Below, one piece after another: positions 32,760-43,574 of a DNA stretch of 64,000 nucleotides. The position numbers and the translations under genes are program-made. Below the pieces are notes generated by a model that saw only the letters and a list, made by a program, of their open reading frames with translations, made no database searches and was not told where the DNA came from. Within the stretch, counting starts at the first letter, position 1, and every line of letters begins with the position of its first letter. Source of the stretch: Desulfomicrobium sp. ZS1 (GTDB taxonomy: Bacteria; Desulfobacterota; Desulfovibrionia; Desulfovibrionales; Desulfomicrobiaceae). Where the stretch lies: the NCBI RefSeq assembly GCF_024204645.1, contig NZ_CP100351.1, positions 3,684,001 through 3,748,000 on the forward strand, read 5' to 3'.

Positions 32760-33776
32760 ATGTCCTCTCGCTTCAAACGCCTGGTCCTCTTTTTTTTTCT
32801 TCCGCTGTTCCTCTATTTTTCCATGTACACATGGAACTGGAAGACGGGGTATCTCGATCGTCTGGCCGCCTTGACCGGGATGGAGTTGACCGGGTGGGTC
32901 CTGGCTCCGGGCAGATGGCTGCAGAACAATGTCGACGAATTCTGGTCGCGCTACGTCTATCTGGTCGGCGTGCGCCAGGAAAACGAGGACCTGGTCTTGC
33001 GGGTGCGGGAGCTTGAACAGGAACTGGGCCGGATTTCCGAGAAGGCAAAATCCGCCGATCGCCTGACGTCCCTTTTGCGATTCAGTCCCGAACCCCCCTG
33101 GGAGATGCGCGGGGGGCGGGTCATCGGCCAGAAGCTCGGTCCCAACGCGATTCTGGAAACCATATTTGTCGATGTGGGCCTGAGCCATGGCGTAAGGCTC
33201 AATGACCCGGTCATCTCGCCCAAGGGCGTGGTCGGAAGAATCGCCAAGCCGGGCCTTCATTTTTCCTCAGTGGTGCTCTTGTCTGATCCTTCCAGCCGAA
33301 TTCCCGTCATGACCAGCGAGGGCCGCGTGCCGGCCATCGTACAGGGCCAGGGCGCGGGAGCGTTCCTTGAAGTCAAGTTCATTCCCCGCAACGATCCGGT
33401 CAGCCCTGGTGAGATATTGCTCAGCTCCGGTCTTGGCGGCGTTTTTCCCAAGGGCATACCCGTGGCCAGAGTGGTGGAAGTGACTCCGGCGGACGTTTCC
33501 CTTTTTCAACGGGTTTATGCCGAACCGCTTCTCGCCCTGCGTTATTACGAGGAACTCCTGGTCCTGAGCCGTACGGACGGGTTCGACGCCGGTCAGCCCG
33601 TCATGTTCCCGGCCGTGACCAACGCGTCCTCTCCCGAGGCTCTCAAGGCTCCCGACAAAACTCCTGCAGCTCCGCCTGCGGCCGAGACCGCGCCTGCGGC
33701 GGCCCCGTCGGTGGCACCTCCTTCCGCGCCAGAGCCAGCCACTGTAACACGGCACCCTGTGCGCAAGAAGCCGTGA
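32760..33776 (+). CDS. mreC: rod shape-determining protein MreC
   Basis: The 338-aa protein has one N-terminal membrane segment (LVLFFFLPLFLYFSMYTW), a coiled coil (residues ~68-100), and the beta-barrel MreC core (ILETIFVDVGLSHGVRLNDPVIS...). The C-terminal ~55 residues are Pro/Ala-rich. It links cytoplasmic MreB to periplasmic PBP2. Start is the ATG, with a GTG directly before it as an alternative. The stop overlaps mreD as GTGA. Confidence 0.93.
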   Translation: MSSRFKRLVLFFFLPLFLYFSMYTWNWKTGYLDRLAALTGMELTGWVLAPGRWLQNNVDEFWSRYVYLVGVRQENEDLVLRVRELEQELGRISEKAKSADRLTSLLRFSPEPPWEMRGGRVIGQKLGPNAILETIFVDVGLSHGVRLNDPVISPKGVVGRIAKPGLHFSSVVLLSDPSSRIPVMTSEGRVPAIVQGQGAGAFLEVKFIPRNDPVSPGEILLSSGLGGVFPKGIPVARVVEVTPADVSLFQRVYAEPLLALRYYEELLVLSRTDGFDAGQPVMFPAVTNASSPEALKAPDKTPAAPPAAETAPAAAPSVAPPSAPEPATVTRHPVRKKP

Positions 33777-34279
33777 GACTTTCCGCCGCGCACCCCTCCA
33801 CTTCGCGAAAAGGTCAAATTCCTGCGGTCATCTGGTGGACAGATTTTCTGATCATCGCCCTGTGGGCGCAGGAACTGTCCGGTGGGTTCGACTTCCTTTC
33901 TCCCGGAGTGCTTATCTGCCTGCAGTCCGGGCAGTGGTTGACCGCGCTCTGGATGGGCGTGCTGTGGGTTCTTGTGCAGGAGGGCGGCGGCAATCTTGTT
34001 TTTGGCGTAAGTATTCTTTTTTATGCAGGGATGCTGATATTTTTTCTGCTTTCGAAATGGCTTCTTGAGCCGGAAAACCCTCTTTTCATTATTCTGTTTT
34101 CGCTGCTGCTGGCGTGCTGGTCATGGGTGGTGCTGAGCGGGGCAATCAGTTTCCAGGAACTGCCGCCCCGGACGTATTCACCCTGGTCCTGGATTGCCAA
34201 GCAGTGGGCCGCGTACATGTTGTTCTGGAGCGGATCCCTGTTCATTTATCGGCGGGGGGGCAGAAATGGGCGCATTTAA
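33773..34279 (+). CDS. mreD: rod shape-determining protein MreD
   Basis: The 168-aa product is very hydrophobic, with four to five membrane segments (IPAVIWWTDFLIIALWAQ, LTALWMGVLWVLVQ, ILFYAGMLIFFLLSKW, IILFSLLLACWSWVVL), as expected for MreD. Sequence similarity within this family is weak, so position in the operon is the main support. GTG start overlaps the mreC stop, and the end overlaps mrdA by 14 nt. Confidence 0.88.
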   Translation: MRLSAAHPSTSRKGQIPAVIWWTDFLIIALWAQELSGGFDFLSPGVLICLQSGQWLTALWMGVLWVLVQEGGGNLVFGVSILFYAGMLIFFLLSKWLLEPENPLFIILFSLLLACWSWVVLSGAISFQELPPRTYSPWSWIAKQWAAYMLFWSGSLFIYRRGGRNGRI

Positions 34280-36059
34280 CACTCCCGAGCGGCCCCAGAT
34301 ATTTTCCGGCCCACCGCTGTTGCTTGTGTTCCTGGTGGTCCTTTTTTGCATCTTCAGTATCCGTCTGTGGTATCTGCAGATCTACAAAAGCGATTTCTAT
34401 CAGGGTCGCGCCCAGGAAAACAGAACCAGGCAGAGCACCATGTTTTCTCCACGAGGCATCATCCGGGATCGCACCGGGCAGTTGCTGGCGGAAAACAACC
34501 CCGCCTACGCCCTGGCGCTGGTGCGCGAGGACTGCCCGGACATTCCCAAAACGTTGGACCAGATCAGTCGTTGGACCGGTCAGCCTCGGGATGAACTACA
34601 AAAAGCCTTTGAGATCGGACGCAAGCGGGTCAAACATTTTGACGAGCAGGTCATCGTGCCCAATATTCCGTTTGAGCTTGTGGCCCTGGTCGAGGCTCAC
34701 CGGCAGGACTGGCCCGGGCTTGTCATCGCCGTGCGTCCCAAGCGTTCCTACGCATACGGCGAAACGCTGGCGCATGTCCTGGGTTATGTGGCCAGGGCCA
34801 ATGAAGAGGAGCTCATCAATGACCCGGACCTGCAGCTGGGCGACAACGTCGGCAAGCAGGGCGTTGAGCTGATGCTTGAGCGCAGGCTGCGCGGAACCAA
34901 GGGACTTCAGGAGTTTGAGGTCGATGCATCCGGGCGGGTGCTGTCTTCGCGGATTGTTTCTTCGCCGGTTATGGGCGAAGACTTGAATTTGAGCATCTCC
35001 CTGCCCTTGCAGGAGACCGCGACCAAGGCCCTGGGGGACCGTGCAGGCTCGGTCGTGGCCCTGGACGCCGACACGGGGGAGGTGCTGGCCTTGGTCAGTC
35101 TGCCCAGCTATGACCCCAATGAGTTTGTTGTCGGCATCAGTCATGCAAAGTGGAAGGAATTGCTCGAAGATCCTCTGCATCCTCTGCAGAACCGGCCAGT
35201 GCAAAGCACCTATCCTCCCGGATCCATTTTCAAGCTCGCGATAGGGGGGCTTGGGCTTGAGCGCGGCACTGTCAGGCCTTCCTCGACCGTGTTTTGTTCC
35301 GGCAGCTACAAGCTCGGCAAGCGAGTTTTTCGCTGTTGGAATAAAGGCGGGCACGGGACGACCGATTTCAAAAAATCCCTGCGCGAATCATGCGACGTCT
35401 ATTATTATCAGCTTGGGGAACAGCTTGGCGTGGAAGCGATCAGCGACTTTGCGATCCGCTGCGGATTCGGAGTCAAGACCGGCGTGGAGCTGCCCCACGA
35501 GCGGGCCGGAAATATGCCCACACCGGAATGGAAATTGAACCGCTTTGGAGAAAAATGGCAGGGCGGAGAGACCTTGAACTACGCCATTGGTCAGGGATAT
35601 ACGCTGACCACGCCTTTGCAGGTGGCCAGGTTTATCGCAGCGCTGGTCAATGACGGCAAGATTCTGCGGCCGACCCTGCTTTTATCCGAGAAGCCCGACG
35701 TGGTGGGTGAACTGCCCATGCGTCCCGCGACCAGGAAGCTGATTCTCGACGCCATGGTGGCCACGGTGGAAGAGGAGCGGGGCACTGCCCGGGTTCTCCG
35801 TCGTCCCGGACTCAGGATCGGGGGCAAGACCGGCACGGCCCAGGTCGTCAAGCTTCTGGACAAGTACGAAAAGAAGAAGACCAGCGAAATCCCCTACAAA
35901 TACAGGGATCACGCCTGGATGGCCAGCTTCGGGGAAAAGGACGGGAAACGTTTCGTTGTCGTGTCCATGGTCGAGCACGGCGGTCATGGCGGTTCGGATG
36001 CGGGGCCCGTGGCCGGTGCGGTGCTCGACGCTCTCTTGGGCGTTCAATCGGAAGAGTGA
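34266..36059 (+). CDS. mrdA: penicillin-binding protein 2 (MrdA)
   Basis: This 597-aa class B PBP is the elongasome transpeptidase. It has an N-terminal membrane helix (LLLVFLVVLFCIFSI), the PBP dimerisation domain, and a transpeptidase with Ser320 of the SIFK tetrad, Ser375 in SCD and Lys521 in KTGT. Beta-lactams would acylate Ser320. The chosen ATG follows the G-run of GGGGGGGCAGAA. It works with RodA, encoded 12 bp downstream. Confidence 0.96.
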   Translation: MGAFNTPERPQIFSGPPLLLVFLVVLFCIFSIRLWYLQIYKSDFYQGRAQENRTRQSTMFSPRGIIRDRTGQLLAENNPAYALALVREDCPDIPKTLDQISRWTGQPRDELQKAFEIGRKRVKHFDEQVIVPNIPFELVALVEAHRQDWPGLVIAVRPKRSYAYGETLAHVLGYVARANEEELINDPDLQLGDNVGKQGVELMLERRLRGTKGLQEFEVDASGRVLSSRIVSSPVMGEDLNLSISLPLQETATKALGDRAGSVVALDADTGEVLALVSLPSYDPNEFVVGISHAKWKELLEDPLHPLQNRPVQSTYPPGSIFKLAIGGLGLERGTVRPSSTVFCSGSYKLGKRVFRCWNKGGHGTTDFKKSLRESCDVYYYQLGEQLGVEAISDFAIRCGFGVKTGVELPHERAGNMPTPEWKLNRFGEKWQGGETLNYAIGQGYTLTTPLQVARFIAALVNDGKILRPTLLLSEKPDVVGELPMRPATRKLILDAMVATVEEERGTARVLRRPGLRIGGKTGTAQVVKLLDKYEKKKTSEIPYKYRDHAWMASFGEKDGKRFVVVSMVEHGGHGGSDAGPVAGAVLDALLGVQSEE

Positions 36060-36071
36060 CCAGGAAAGGAA

Positions 36072-37181
36072 ATGTTCGACAGACGACTCATATTTCACAT
36101 CAACTGGGGCCTTTTGAGCCTGACCGCGATCCTTTTTTGTGTCGGGGTCATGAATCTTTATTCAGCCAGCACGCTGCGCCTTGCTTCCGGTCTGGAAATC
36201 GATACGTACTTCAACAAGCAACTCCTTTGGGGCGGGGTCGGGCTGTGCGTCATGACGGCGCTGGTGCTGGTTGATTACCGTCATTTGAAATCCGTTTCGT
36301 GGCCTTTTTTCATCCTCTGCCTGATTCTTCTGCTCGGGGTCAGCGTTGCCGGAAAAACCATTTACGGAGCCAAAAGATGGCTTGATCTCGGATTTTTCAA
36401 TCTGCAGCCTACGGAATTGACAAAGATCGCGGTCCTGATCCTTGGCGCCAGACTGATGGCCCGCATGGAGGGAAAGCTGGGCTGGCTCAATCTGGGCAAG
36501 GCGCTCCTTGTCGGCCTGGTGCCGGCGGTTCTGGTCGTCAAGCAGCCGGATCTGGGGTCGGCTTTGAATATTCTGCTCATTTTGGGGGGTATGGTTCTCT
36601 TCAAAGGCGTCACCGGTTCCGTGTTCAGGGTTTTGGTTGTCGTGTTGCCGGTCATGGTCCCATTCGGCTGGTTTTTTCTGCACGACTACCAGAAGCAGCG
36701 CATTATGACTTTTCTTGACCCGGGAAACGATCCTCTCGGGGCCGGATACCATATTATCCAGTCTCAGATCGCAATCGGTTCGGGGGGCTTCTGGGGTAAG
36801 GGCTTCCTGGAAGGCACTCAAAGCCAGCTGAGGTTCCTGCCGGAAAAGCATACGGATTTCGCTTTTGCCGTGTTCGGCGAAGAGTGGGGGTTCTTCGGGG
36901 CCATGATCCTACTTATTCTTTTCTGCTCTTTTCTCTACCAGATTTACATGGTCACCATGGAAGCAAAGGATGATTTCGGGAGTTACCTCGCGGCGGGGGT
37001 CTTCTTTTATTTCTTTTGGCAAATTCTCATCAATATCGGCATGGTGCTCGGTATAATGCCTGTCGTTGGGATTCCGTTGCCCTTCATCAGCTATGGCGGC
37101 AGCGCGTCCGTGGTCAATTTTTGTATGCTCGGGCTCGTCCTCAACGTGGCCATGCGTCGTTTCGTTTTCAAAAAAGGTTGA
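36072..37181 (+). CDS. rodA: peptidoglycan glycosyltransferase RodA
   Basis: The 369-aa SEDS-family membrane protein polymerises lipid II and partners PBP2. About ten hydrophobic segments are visible, with signatures GAKRWLDLGFFNLQPTELTK, VVKQPDLGSALN and GIPLPFISYGGSA. The Asp in KQPDLGS matches the catalytic Asp region of RodA. ATG after AGGAAAGGAA. Last gene of the cell-shape operon. Confidence 0.96.
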   Translation: MFDRRLIFHINWGLLSLTAILFCVGVMNLYSASTLRLASGLEIDTYFNKQLLWGGVGLCVMTALVLVDYRHLKSVSWPFFILCLILLLGVSVAGKTIYGAKRWLDLGFFNLQPTELTKIAVLILGARLMARMEGKLGWLNLGKALLVGLVPAVLVVKQPDLGSALNILLILGGMVLFKGVTGSVFRVLVVVLPVMVPFGWFFLHDYQKQRIMTFLDPGNDPLGAGYHIIQSQIAIGSGGFWGKGFLEGTQSQLRFLPEKHTDFAFAVFGEEWGFFGAMILLILFCSFLYQIYMVTMEAKDDFGSYLAAGVFFYFFWQILINIGMVLGIMPVVGIPLPFISYGGSASVVNFCMLGLVLNVAMRRFVFKKG

Positions 37182-37203
37182 TTCTTTTTATTCGCGGTTT
37201 TTG

Positions 37204-37230
37204 CGCGGCCGGAATTTTTTCGGTCGCGCA
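37204..37230 (+). terminator. imperfect GC hairpin after rodA
   Basis: GCGCGGCCG and CGGTCGCGC pair with one mismatch around a T-rich loop (GAATTTTTT). There is no T-run after the stem, so it is a weak terminator. Confidence 0.4.
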
Positions 37231-37374
37231 TGCGAAAGGAGGCGTGGTCACGGCTTGCGCGGCCGCCCATTTTTCTTGAAAAGAAAAGCACGAGCTAGAC
37301 ACGTGAAATTCCGAACAAACTGCGAAAACCCATGCCATGCCAATCATTTTGCTGATGCTTTGTCCAAAAAGATT

Positions 37375-37403
37375 TTGACACGAAAATGGGAATCAGATAG
37401 AGG
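37375..37403 (+). promoter_or_regulatory. possible sigma-70 promoter of the atp operon
   Basis: A perfect TTGACA -35 (37375-37380) is spaced 17 bp from TAGAGG, a 3/6 -10 match, about 45 bp upstream of the first atp start. The surrounding 100 bp are unusually AT-rich for this genome. Confidence 0.45.
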
Positions 37404-37448
37404 CCCTGTGACTTTGAACAAAAATTCACAACCTATTTAGGGGGCGGC

Positions 37449-37871
37449 ATGATTGATCTAGATTACACTTTTTTTGTTCAGCTCGTGAACTTTCTGGTCA
37501 TCCTGACGGTCTTGAATTTGATCCTGTACCGTCCCATCCGGGGGATCATCAAGAAGCGGGCCGAGGTCATGAGCCAAAAGCTGGGAACCATCGAGGATTT
37601 CGCTGCCAAGGCGGAGGCCAAGCTTGAGAGCTACAAGATCGCATTGAGCGGGGCCCGGGTCGAGGCTCAGCAGTTGCGTGTGACCTTGAAAGCTGAAGGT
37701 GTCGCGGTTGAGTCTTCCGTTTTGGCCGTGGCCGGTGCCGAGGCCGCCGACAAGGTCGCCGCCGCCCGAAAGGAGATCGACGGTCAGAAGCAGACAGCCC
37801 TCAAGGCTCTGCGCGAAGAAGTCTCCACCTATGCCAAGAATGTCGCCGACAAGGTGCTGAGCAAGGCATAA
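37449..37871 (+). CDS. atpF': ATP synthase subunit b' (peripheral stalk)
   Basis: The 140-aa protein has one N-terminal membrane helix (FFVQLVNFLVILTVLNLILY) followed by a long charged coiled coil (from ~35 to the end). This is the layout of the b/b' stalk subunits. It begins the operon b'-b-delta-alpha-gamma-beta-epsilon. Being different from the next b subunit, the stalk is probably a b/b' heterodimer. ATG after GGGGGCGGC. Confidence 0.92.
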   Translation: MIDLDYTFFVQLVNFLVILTVLNLILYRPIRGIIKKRAEVMSQKLGTIEDFAAKAEAKLESYKIALSGARVEAQQLRVTLKAEGVAVESSVLAVAGAEAADKVAAARKEIDGQKQTALKALREEVSTYAKNVADKVLSKA

Positions 37872-37933
37872 CGGACTGGGGATTTTTTCTTATGTGTCAT
37901 AGATTTACTTTTTCATATAAGGAGGGCGGAATT

Positions 37934-38503
37934 TTGAAAAAGTTCAAGACTGTCGGATTGGTGACGGCAGCACTGGTTCTCTGCGCGGCGATAGCTTTCG
38001 CCAGCGATGGAGAAGGCGGGGGGCACAACAAGCTGCTCGATCTTCTGTATCGCTTTATCAATTTCGGCATTGTCGCGTTCTTGCTCTATAAGTTCGCGGG
38101 CAAGCGTATCGCGGACATGCTGTCCGGACGCACCAAGCAGATCGAGACGGACCTTGCCGATCTCGACGAACGCAAGGAAGATGCCGAGAAGCGTTTGCTC
38201 GAAGTTGAGGCGAGTATCGCGAATCTTGGGGCTGAAAAAGCCAAGATTCTGGAAGACGCAAAGGCCCAGGGCGAAGCCATGCGTCAGGCGATTATCGACA
38301 AGGCGGAGGTCCAGGCTGCGCAGATCAGAGCCCAGGCTGAAGTTTCGGCGGCTCAGGAAGCAAAGTTGGCCATTGATGCCATCCGCGAAGAATTGGCCGA
38401 AAAGATTACCGCTGCTGCTGAAGATCTTGTCAAGAAGCAGCTCAAGAAGAAAGATCACGAAGATTTGGTCAACGAATATCTTAAAAAGGTGGTGCTCAAT
38501 TGA
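37934..38503 (+). CDS. atpF: ATP synthase subunit b
   Basis: The 189-aa stalk subunit starts at TTG, chosen because it lies 9 nt after AAGGAGGGCGG; an upstream ATG frame has no ribosome-binding site. The N-terminus (KKFKTVGLVTAALVLCAAIAFAS) looks like a cleavable signal peptide. It is followed by a membrane helix (LYRFINFGIVAFLLYKFA) and a long coiled coil. The signal-like segment is seen in b subunits of related deltaproteobacteria (family knowledge). The stop overlaps the delta start as TTGA. Confidence 0.92.
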   Translation: MKKFKTVGLVTAALVLCAAIAFASDGEGGGHNKLLDLLYRFINFGIVAFLLYKFAGKRIADMLSGRTKQIETDLADLDERKEDAEKRLLEVEASIANLGAEKAKILEDAKAQGEAMRQAIIDKAEVQAAQIRAQAEVSAAQEAKLAIDAIREELAEKITAAAEDLVKKQLKKKDHEDLVNEYLKKVVLN

Positions 38504-39054
38504 CTGGGAATATCGTAGCAAGACGGTATGCCAAGGCGTTGTTCGCCGTTGCGCAGGCGCAGTCCGACAAGGGCGCGATGGCGCAATACGGTGACGACTT
38601 GGCCAGGCTGGCTGGACTCCTGGAGAATGCGCCTGAGCTCACGAAGATCTTCCGCAACCCAATTTTTGGCGTGGAAGAAAAGAGAGGGGTAATCGTTAAA
38701 ATTCTGGAAAAGGTCGCACCCTGCGCCATGGTCCGGAATTTTTGTCTGCTTCTGGCGGACAAGAACAGATTGTCTTTTCTCCCCGAGATCAACGCATCTT
38801 ATGGTACGCTTTTGGATTCAGCCCAAGGTGTTCTTCGCGGCAAGCTGGTGACGGCTGTAAAGCTCTCCGACGTTGTGCAGAAGAACGTTGTCGATAAATT
38901 GCAAAAAGAGTCGGGCCAGACGGTGGTCCTTGATTACGAAGTGGATCAGGAGATTATTGGCGGGCTTATGCTCAAGATCGGGGACAAGATCCTGGACGCC
39001 AGTATTCGCGCTCAGCTGCAAATTTTGAAAGAAAATATCAAAAGGGGTGAGTAG
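38500..39054 (+). CDS. atpH: ATP synthase subunit delta
   Basis: This 184-aa OSCP/delta subunit ties the peripheral stalk to the top of F1. It shows [15 protein letters not shown] at the N-terminus and the C-terminal [22 protein letters not shown] block. It begins at a TTG that overlaps the b stop codon (TTGA), a coupling that fits their equal stoichiometric range. Alpha follows after 5 bp. Confidence 0.94.
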   Translation: MTGNIVARRYAKALFAVAQAQSDKGAMAQYGDDLARLAGLLENAPELTKIFRNPIFGVEEKRGVIVKILEKVAPCAMVRNFCLLLADKNRLSFLPEINASYGTLLDSAQGVLRGKLVTAVKLSDVVQKNVVDKLQKESGQTVVLDYEVDQEIIGGLMLKIGDKILDASIRAQLQILKENIKRGE

Positions 39055-39059
39055 AGGCT

Positions 39060-40568
39060 ATGCAGATCAAAGCAGAAGAAATTAGCCAGATCATCGAAGG
39101 CCAGATCAAGAATTACGAGAAAAAGGTCGAGATGAGCGAGACTGGCGTGGTCCTGTCAGTGGGTGACGGTATCGCCCGCGTTTACGGCTGCGAAAACGCG
39201 ATGGCCATGGAACTCCTCGAGTTCCCCGGTAACGTCATGGGAATGGTCCTTAACCTTGAAGAAGATTCCGTTGGTGTCGCTCTGCTCGGTGAGACCGAGC
39301 ACATCAAGGAAGGCGACATCGTCAAACGTACGGGCCGGATTTTCCAGGTTCCTGTCGGCGACGCGGTCATGGGCCGGGTCATCGACCCCTTGGGCAATCC
39401 CATCGACGGTCTCGGACCGATCCAGACGGATCTGTTCCGTAACGTTGAAATCAAGGCTCCCGGCATCATCGCCCGTAAGTCCGTACATGAGCCCATGTAC
39501 ACCGGTCTGAAGGCCATCGATGCGATGACGCCCATCGGCCGCGGACAGCGCGAACTCATCATTGGCGACCGTCAGGTCGGCAAGACCGCTGTCGGCGTCG
39601 ACGCCATCATCGCCCAGAAGAACAGCGACATCCATTGTTTCTACGTCGCCATCGGCCAGAAGCGTTCCACTGTTGCCCAGGTTGTTGAAGCCCTTCGTCA
39701 GAACGGCGCTCTGGAATACACAACCGTCATTTCCTCCACCGCCTCCGAGCCAGCGCCGCTGCAGTTCATCGCTGCCTACTGCGGATGCACCATGGCGGAG
39801 TTCTACCGCGACAACGGCAAGCACGCCCTGATTGTTTATGACGATCTGTCCAAGCAGGCTGTGGCCTACCGCCAGATGTCCCTGCTGCTGCGCCGCCCTC
39901 CGGGACGCGAAGCTTTCCCTGGCGACGTTTTCTACCTGCACTCCCGCCTGCTGGAGCGCTCCTGCAAGGTCAACGACAAGCTGGGCGCCGGTTCCCTGAC
40001 CGCCCTGCCGGTCATCGAGACCCAGGCCGGCGACGTGTCCGCGTACATTCCGACCAACGTTATCTCCATCACCGACGGCCAGGTCTACCTTGAGCCCAAC
40101 CTGTTCATGGCTGGCATCCGTCCCGCCATCAACGTTGGTCTGTCCGTATCCCGAGTCGGCGGCGCGGCCCAGATCAAGGCCATGAAGAAGGTTGCCGGTA
40201 CGCTGCGTCTCGATCTTGCCCAGTATCGTGAACTGGCCGCTTTTGCGCAGTTCGGTTCCGACCTGGATAAGGCCACCAAGACCAAGCTGACCCGAGGCGA
40301 GCGTCTGGTCGAACTGCTCAAGCAGCCCCAGTACAAGCCTATGGTCGTCGAAGAGCAGGTTTCCGTTCTTTACGCAGGTACCCGCGGATTCCTTGATGAC
40401 GTAGCCGTTACAGACGCCATCCGCTTCGGTGAAGAACTGGTTGAGTTCATGCGCAACCAGAAATCCGACATCCTGGCTGAAATCGTTCAGACCAAGGATC
40501 TTGGCAGTGAAACCGAAAAGAAACTGGCTGATGCGATCAATGAGTTCAAAGCCGGTTTCAAAGCCTAG
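39060..40568 (+). CDS. atpA: ATP synthase subunit alpha
   Basis: The 502-aa non-catalytic F1 subunit has the P-loop [11 protein letters not shown] near residue 170 and the alpha/beta signature [14 protein letters not shown] near residue 355. Length is typical. Three alpha and three beta subunits form the hexamer. ATG after GGGGTGAGTAGAGGCT. Confidence 0.98.
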   Translation: MQIKAEEISQIIEGQIKNYEKKVEMSETGVVLSVGDGIARVYGCENAMAMELLEFPGNVMGMVLNLEEDSVGVALLGETEHIKEGDIVKRTGRIFQVPVGDAVMGRVIDPLGNPIDGLGPIQTDLFRNVEIKAPGIIARKSVHEPMYTGLKAIDAMTPIGRGQRELIIGDRQVGKTAVGVDAIIAQKNSDIHCFYVAIGQKRSTVAQVVEALRQNGALEYTTVISSTASEPAPLQFIAAYCGCTMAEFYRDNGKHALIVYDDLSKQAVAYRQMSLLLRRPPGREAFPGDVFYLHSRLLERSCKVNDKLGAGSLTALPVIETQAGDVSAYIPTNVISITDGQVYLEPNLFMAGIRPAINVGLSVSRVGGAAQIKAMKKVAGTLRLDLAQYRELAAFAQFGSDLDKATKTKLTRGERLVELLKQPQYKPMVVEEQVSVLYAGTRGFLDDVAVTDAIRFGEELVEFMRNQKSDILAEIVQTKDLGSETEKKLADAINEFKAGFKA

Positions 40569-40588
40569 GATCGTTTAAGGAGTCTTAA

Positions 40589-41461
40589 ATGGCATCACTC
40601 AGGGACATTCAGAATAAAATCGTCGGCGTTAAGAAGACCAAGCAGATTACGAAAGCGATGAACATGGTCGCTTCCGCAAAGCTGCGTGGTGCTCAGAGCC
40701 GCATCGAGCGCTTTCGTCCCTATGCTGATAAGTTCAATGACATTCTTATCGATCTCGCTTCCCGCGCCGACGCCAGCGCGCATCCCTTGCTTGAAAAGCG
40801 CGAGGTCATTCAGAACATCGGAATTGTACTGGTGACATCGGACAAAGGGCTGTGCGGCAGTTTCAACGCGAACTTGTGCAATGCCGCCAACAGGCTGGCC
40901 AAGCAGAAGGAAGCAGAAGGCAAGACGGTCAAGTTTATCTGCATTGGAAAGAAAGGCAGAGATTTCATCCGCAAGACGAGTTTCGAGATTGTTTCCACTT
41001 ACGCTGAAAACATGACACATTTTGATTTTCAGTTGGCAAGCGAAACAGGAAATCTCGTCATTGACGGATATCTCTCTGGACAATTTGACGAAGTGCACAT
41101 TGTTTACGGAAAGTTCGTAAACATCGGAAGGCAGGAAGCGACTTCGTCGCAGATTCTCCCCGCCGAAACGCCCGAAGTGGAGGCTCCGGCCGGTGCTTCG
41201 AGCGAATACATCTTCGAGCCGTCAGTGGAAGGTCTTTTGGCCGAACTGCTGCCCAGATATGTGAAGGTTCAGATGTATCGCGGCCTGCTCGACACGTCGG
41301 CCAGTGAGCACGCAGCTCGCATGTCGGCCATGGATAATGCGACAAAGAACTGCGACGAAATGGTCGGCAGCCTGACTAAAGTCTACAACAAGGCGCGCCA
41401 GTCAAGTATCACCACCCAATTAATGGACATCGTAGGCGGTGCCGAGGCACTGAAAGGATAA
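40589..41461 (+). CDS. atpG: ATP synthase subunit gamma
   Basis: This 290-aa central-shaft subunit has the N-terminal helix ASLRDIQNKIVGVKKTKQITKAMNMVA, the TSDKGLCGSFNAN region, and the C-terminal helix YNKARQSSITTQLMDIVGGAEAL. It rotates in the alpha/beta hexamer. ATG after TAAGGAGTCTTAA. Confidence 0.97.
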   Translation: MASLRDIQNKIVGVKKTKQITKAMNMVASAKLRGAQSRIERFRPYADKFNDILIDLASRADASAHPLLEKREVIQNIGIVLVTSDKGLCGSFNANLCNAANRLAKQKEAEGKTVKFICIGKKGRDFIRKTSFEIVSTYAENMTHFDFQLASETGNLVIDGYLSGQFDEVHIVYGKFVNIGRQEATSSQILPAETPEVEAPAGASSEYIFEPSVEGLLAELLPRYVKVQMYRGLLDTSASEHAARMSAMDNATKNCDEMVGSLTKVYNKARQSSITTQLMDIVGGAEALKG

Positions 41462-41471
41462 GGGGGCATAA

Positions 41472-42884
<1,413 letters not shown>

Positions 42885-42905
42885 TTCTTGCTCTGGGGTA
42901 TTGAT

Positions 42906-43334
42906 ATGGCTAAAACAATTACGCTTGAAATAGTGACACCAGACAAGATGGTGCTCAAGGAAGAGGTCGATTATGTCGGCGCTCCCGGCATCAACGGCGA
43001 ATTCGGTGTCCTGCCCAATCATATCCCGTTTCTCTCTGCACTTGGTATCGGGAGCCTTTACTACAAACTCAACGGCAAGAAATACTATGTTTTTGTTGCC
43101 GGCGGTTTTGCTGAAGTCTCCCCTGCAAAGGTGACGGTTCTTGCCGAAGTAGCGGAAAGAGCTGAAGACATCGATCTGGAAAGAGCTCGCAGAGCTCAGG
43201 ACAGAGCCGAGCAGCGCACCAAACAGCAACAGGAGAAATTGGATCACGCCGCCGTGCAGGCTGCATTGGCCAGAGCACTTCATCGCATGAAATGCCGACA
43301 GAATGCTGTAAGTGAAGGCACTTGCCGCATGTAA
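42906..43334 (+). CDS. atpC: ATP synthase subunit epsilon
   Basis: This 142-aa subunit has the N-terminal beta-sandwich ([37 protein letters not shown]) and C-terminal helices rich in Arg/Gln that can brake ATP hydrolysis. I chose the ATG beginning [10 protein letters not shown]; a frame extended six codons upstream lacks support. Last gene of the operon, followed by a strong terminator. Confidence 0.95.
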   Translation: MAKTITLEIVTPDKMVLKEEVDYVGAPGINGEFGVLPNHIPFLSALGIGSLYYKLNGKKYYVFVAGGFAEVSPAKVTVLAEVAERAEDIDLERARRAQDRAEQRTKQQQEKLDHAAVQAALARALHRMKCRQNAVSEGTCRM

Positions 43335-43357
43335 TGACCGCAGATTCAGTTATTATG

Positions 43358-43389
43358 AAAAGCAGGCTCTCCGGAGCCTGCTTTTTTTT
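43358..43389 (+). terminator. Rho-independent terminator of the atp operon
   Basis: AAAGCAGGCTC / GAGCCTGCTTT stem with a TCCG loop and T8, 24 bp after the epsilon stop. Confidence 0.96.
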
Positions 43390-43412
43390 ATCGTATTGAA
43401 TCTTGAGAATAA

Positions 43413-43418
43413 TATAAT
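43413..43418 (+). promoter_or_regulatory. possible -10 element (TATAAT) for glmU
   Basis: A perfect TATAAT lies in AT-rich DNA about 155 bp before glmU, just after the atp terminator. No good -35 hexamer is found at 16-18 bp, so it is only a candidate. Confidence 0.3.
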
Positions 43419-43574
43419 ATCCCGATATCAAAGATGAAGATTTTTTTGCCGTGATTGAAGAAGCGGGCCTTCGCACCGTGTTATTGAGCCGTCTCCTAAA
43501 GCCTGCAGGCTGGAAAATCGAGTAGAGCGTTATTGTGCAGGAAGGAGCTGAAATCATCTTTTTTGAGGAAAATC

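Noticed and set aside
43391-43574. GTG-started 24-codon frame before glmU as a gene
   Set aside because: No ribosome-binding site and too short; kept only as a possible remnant.
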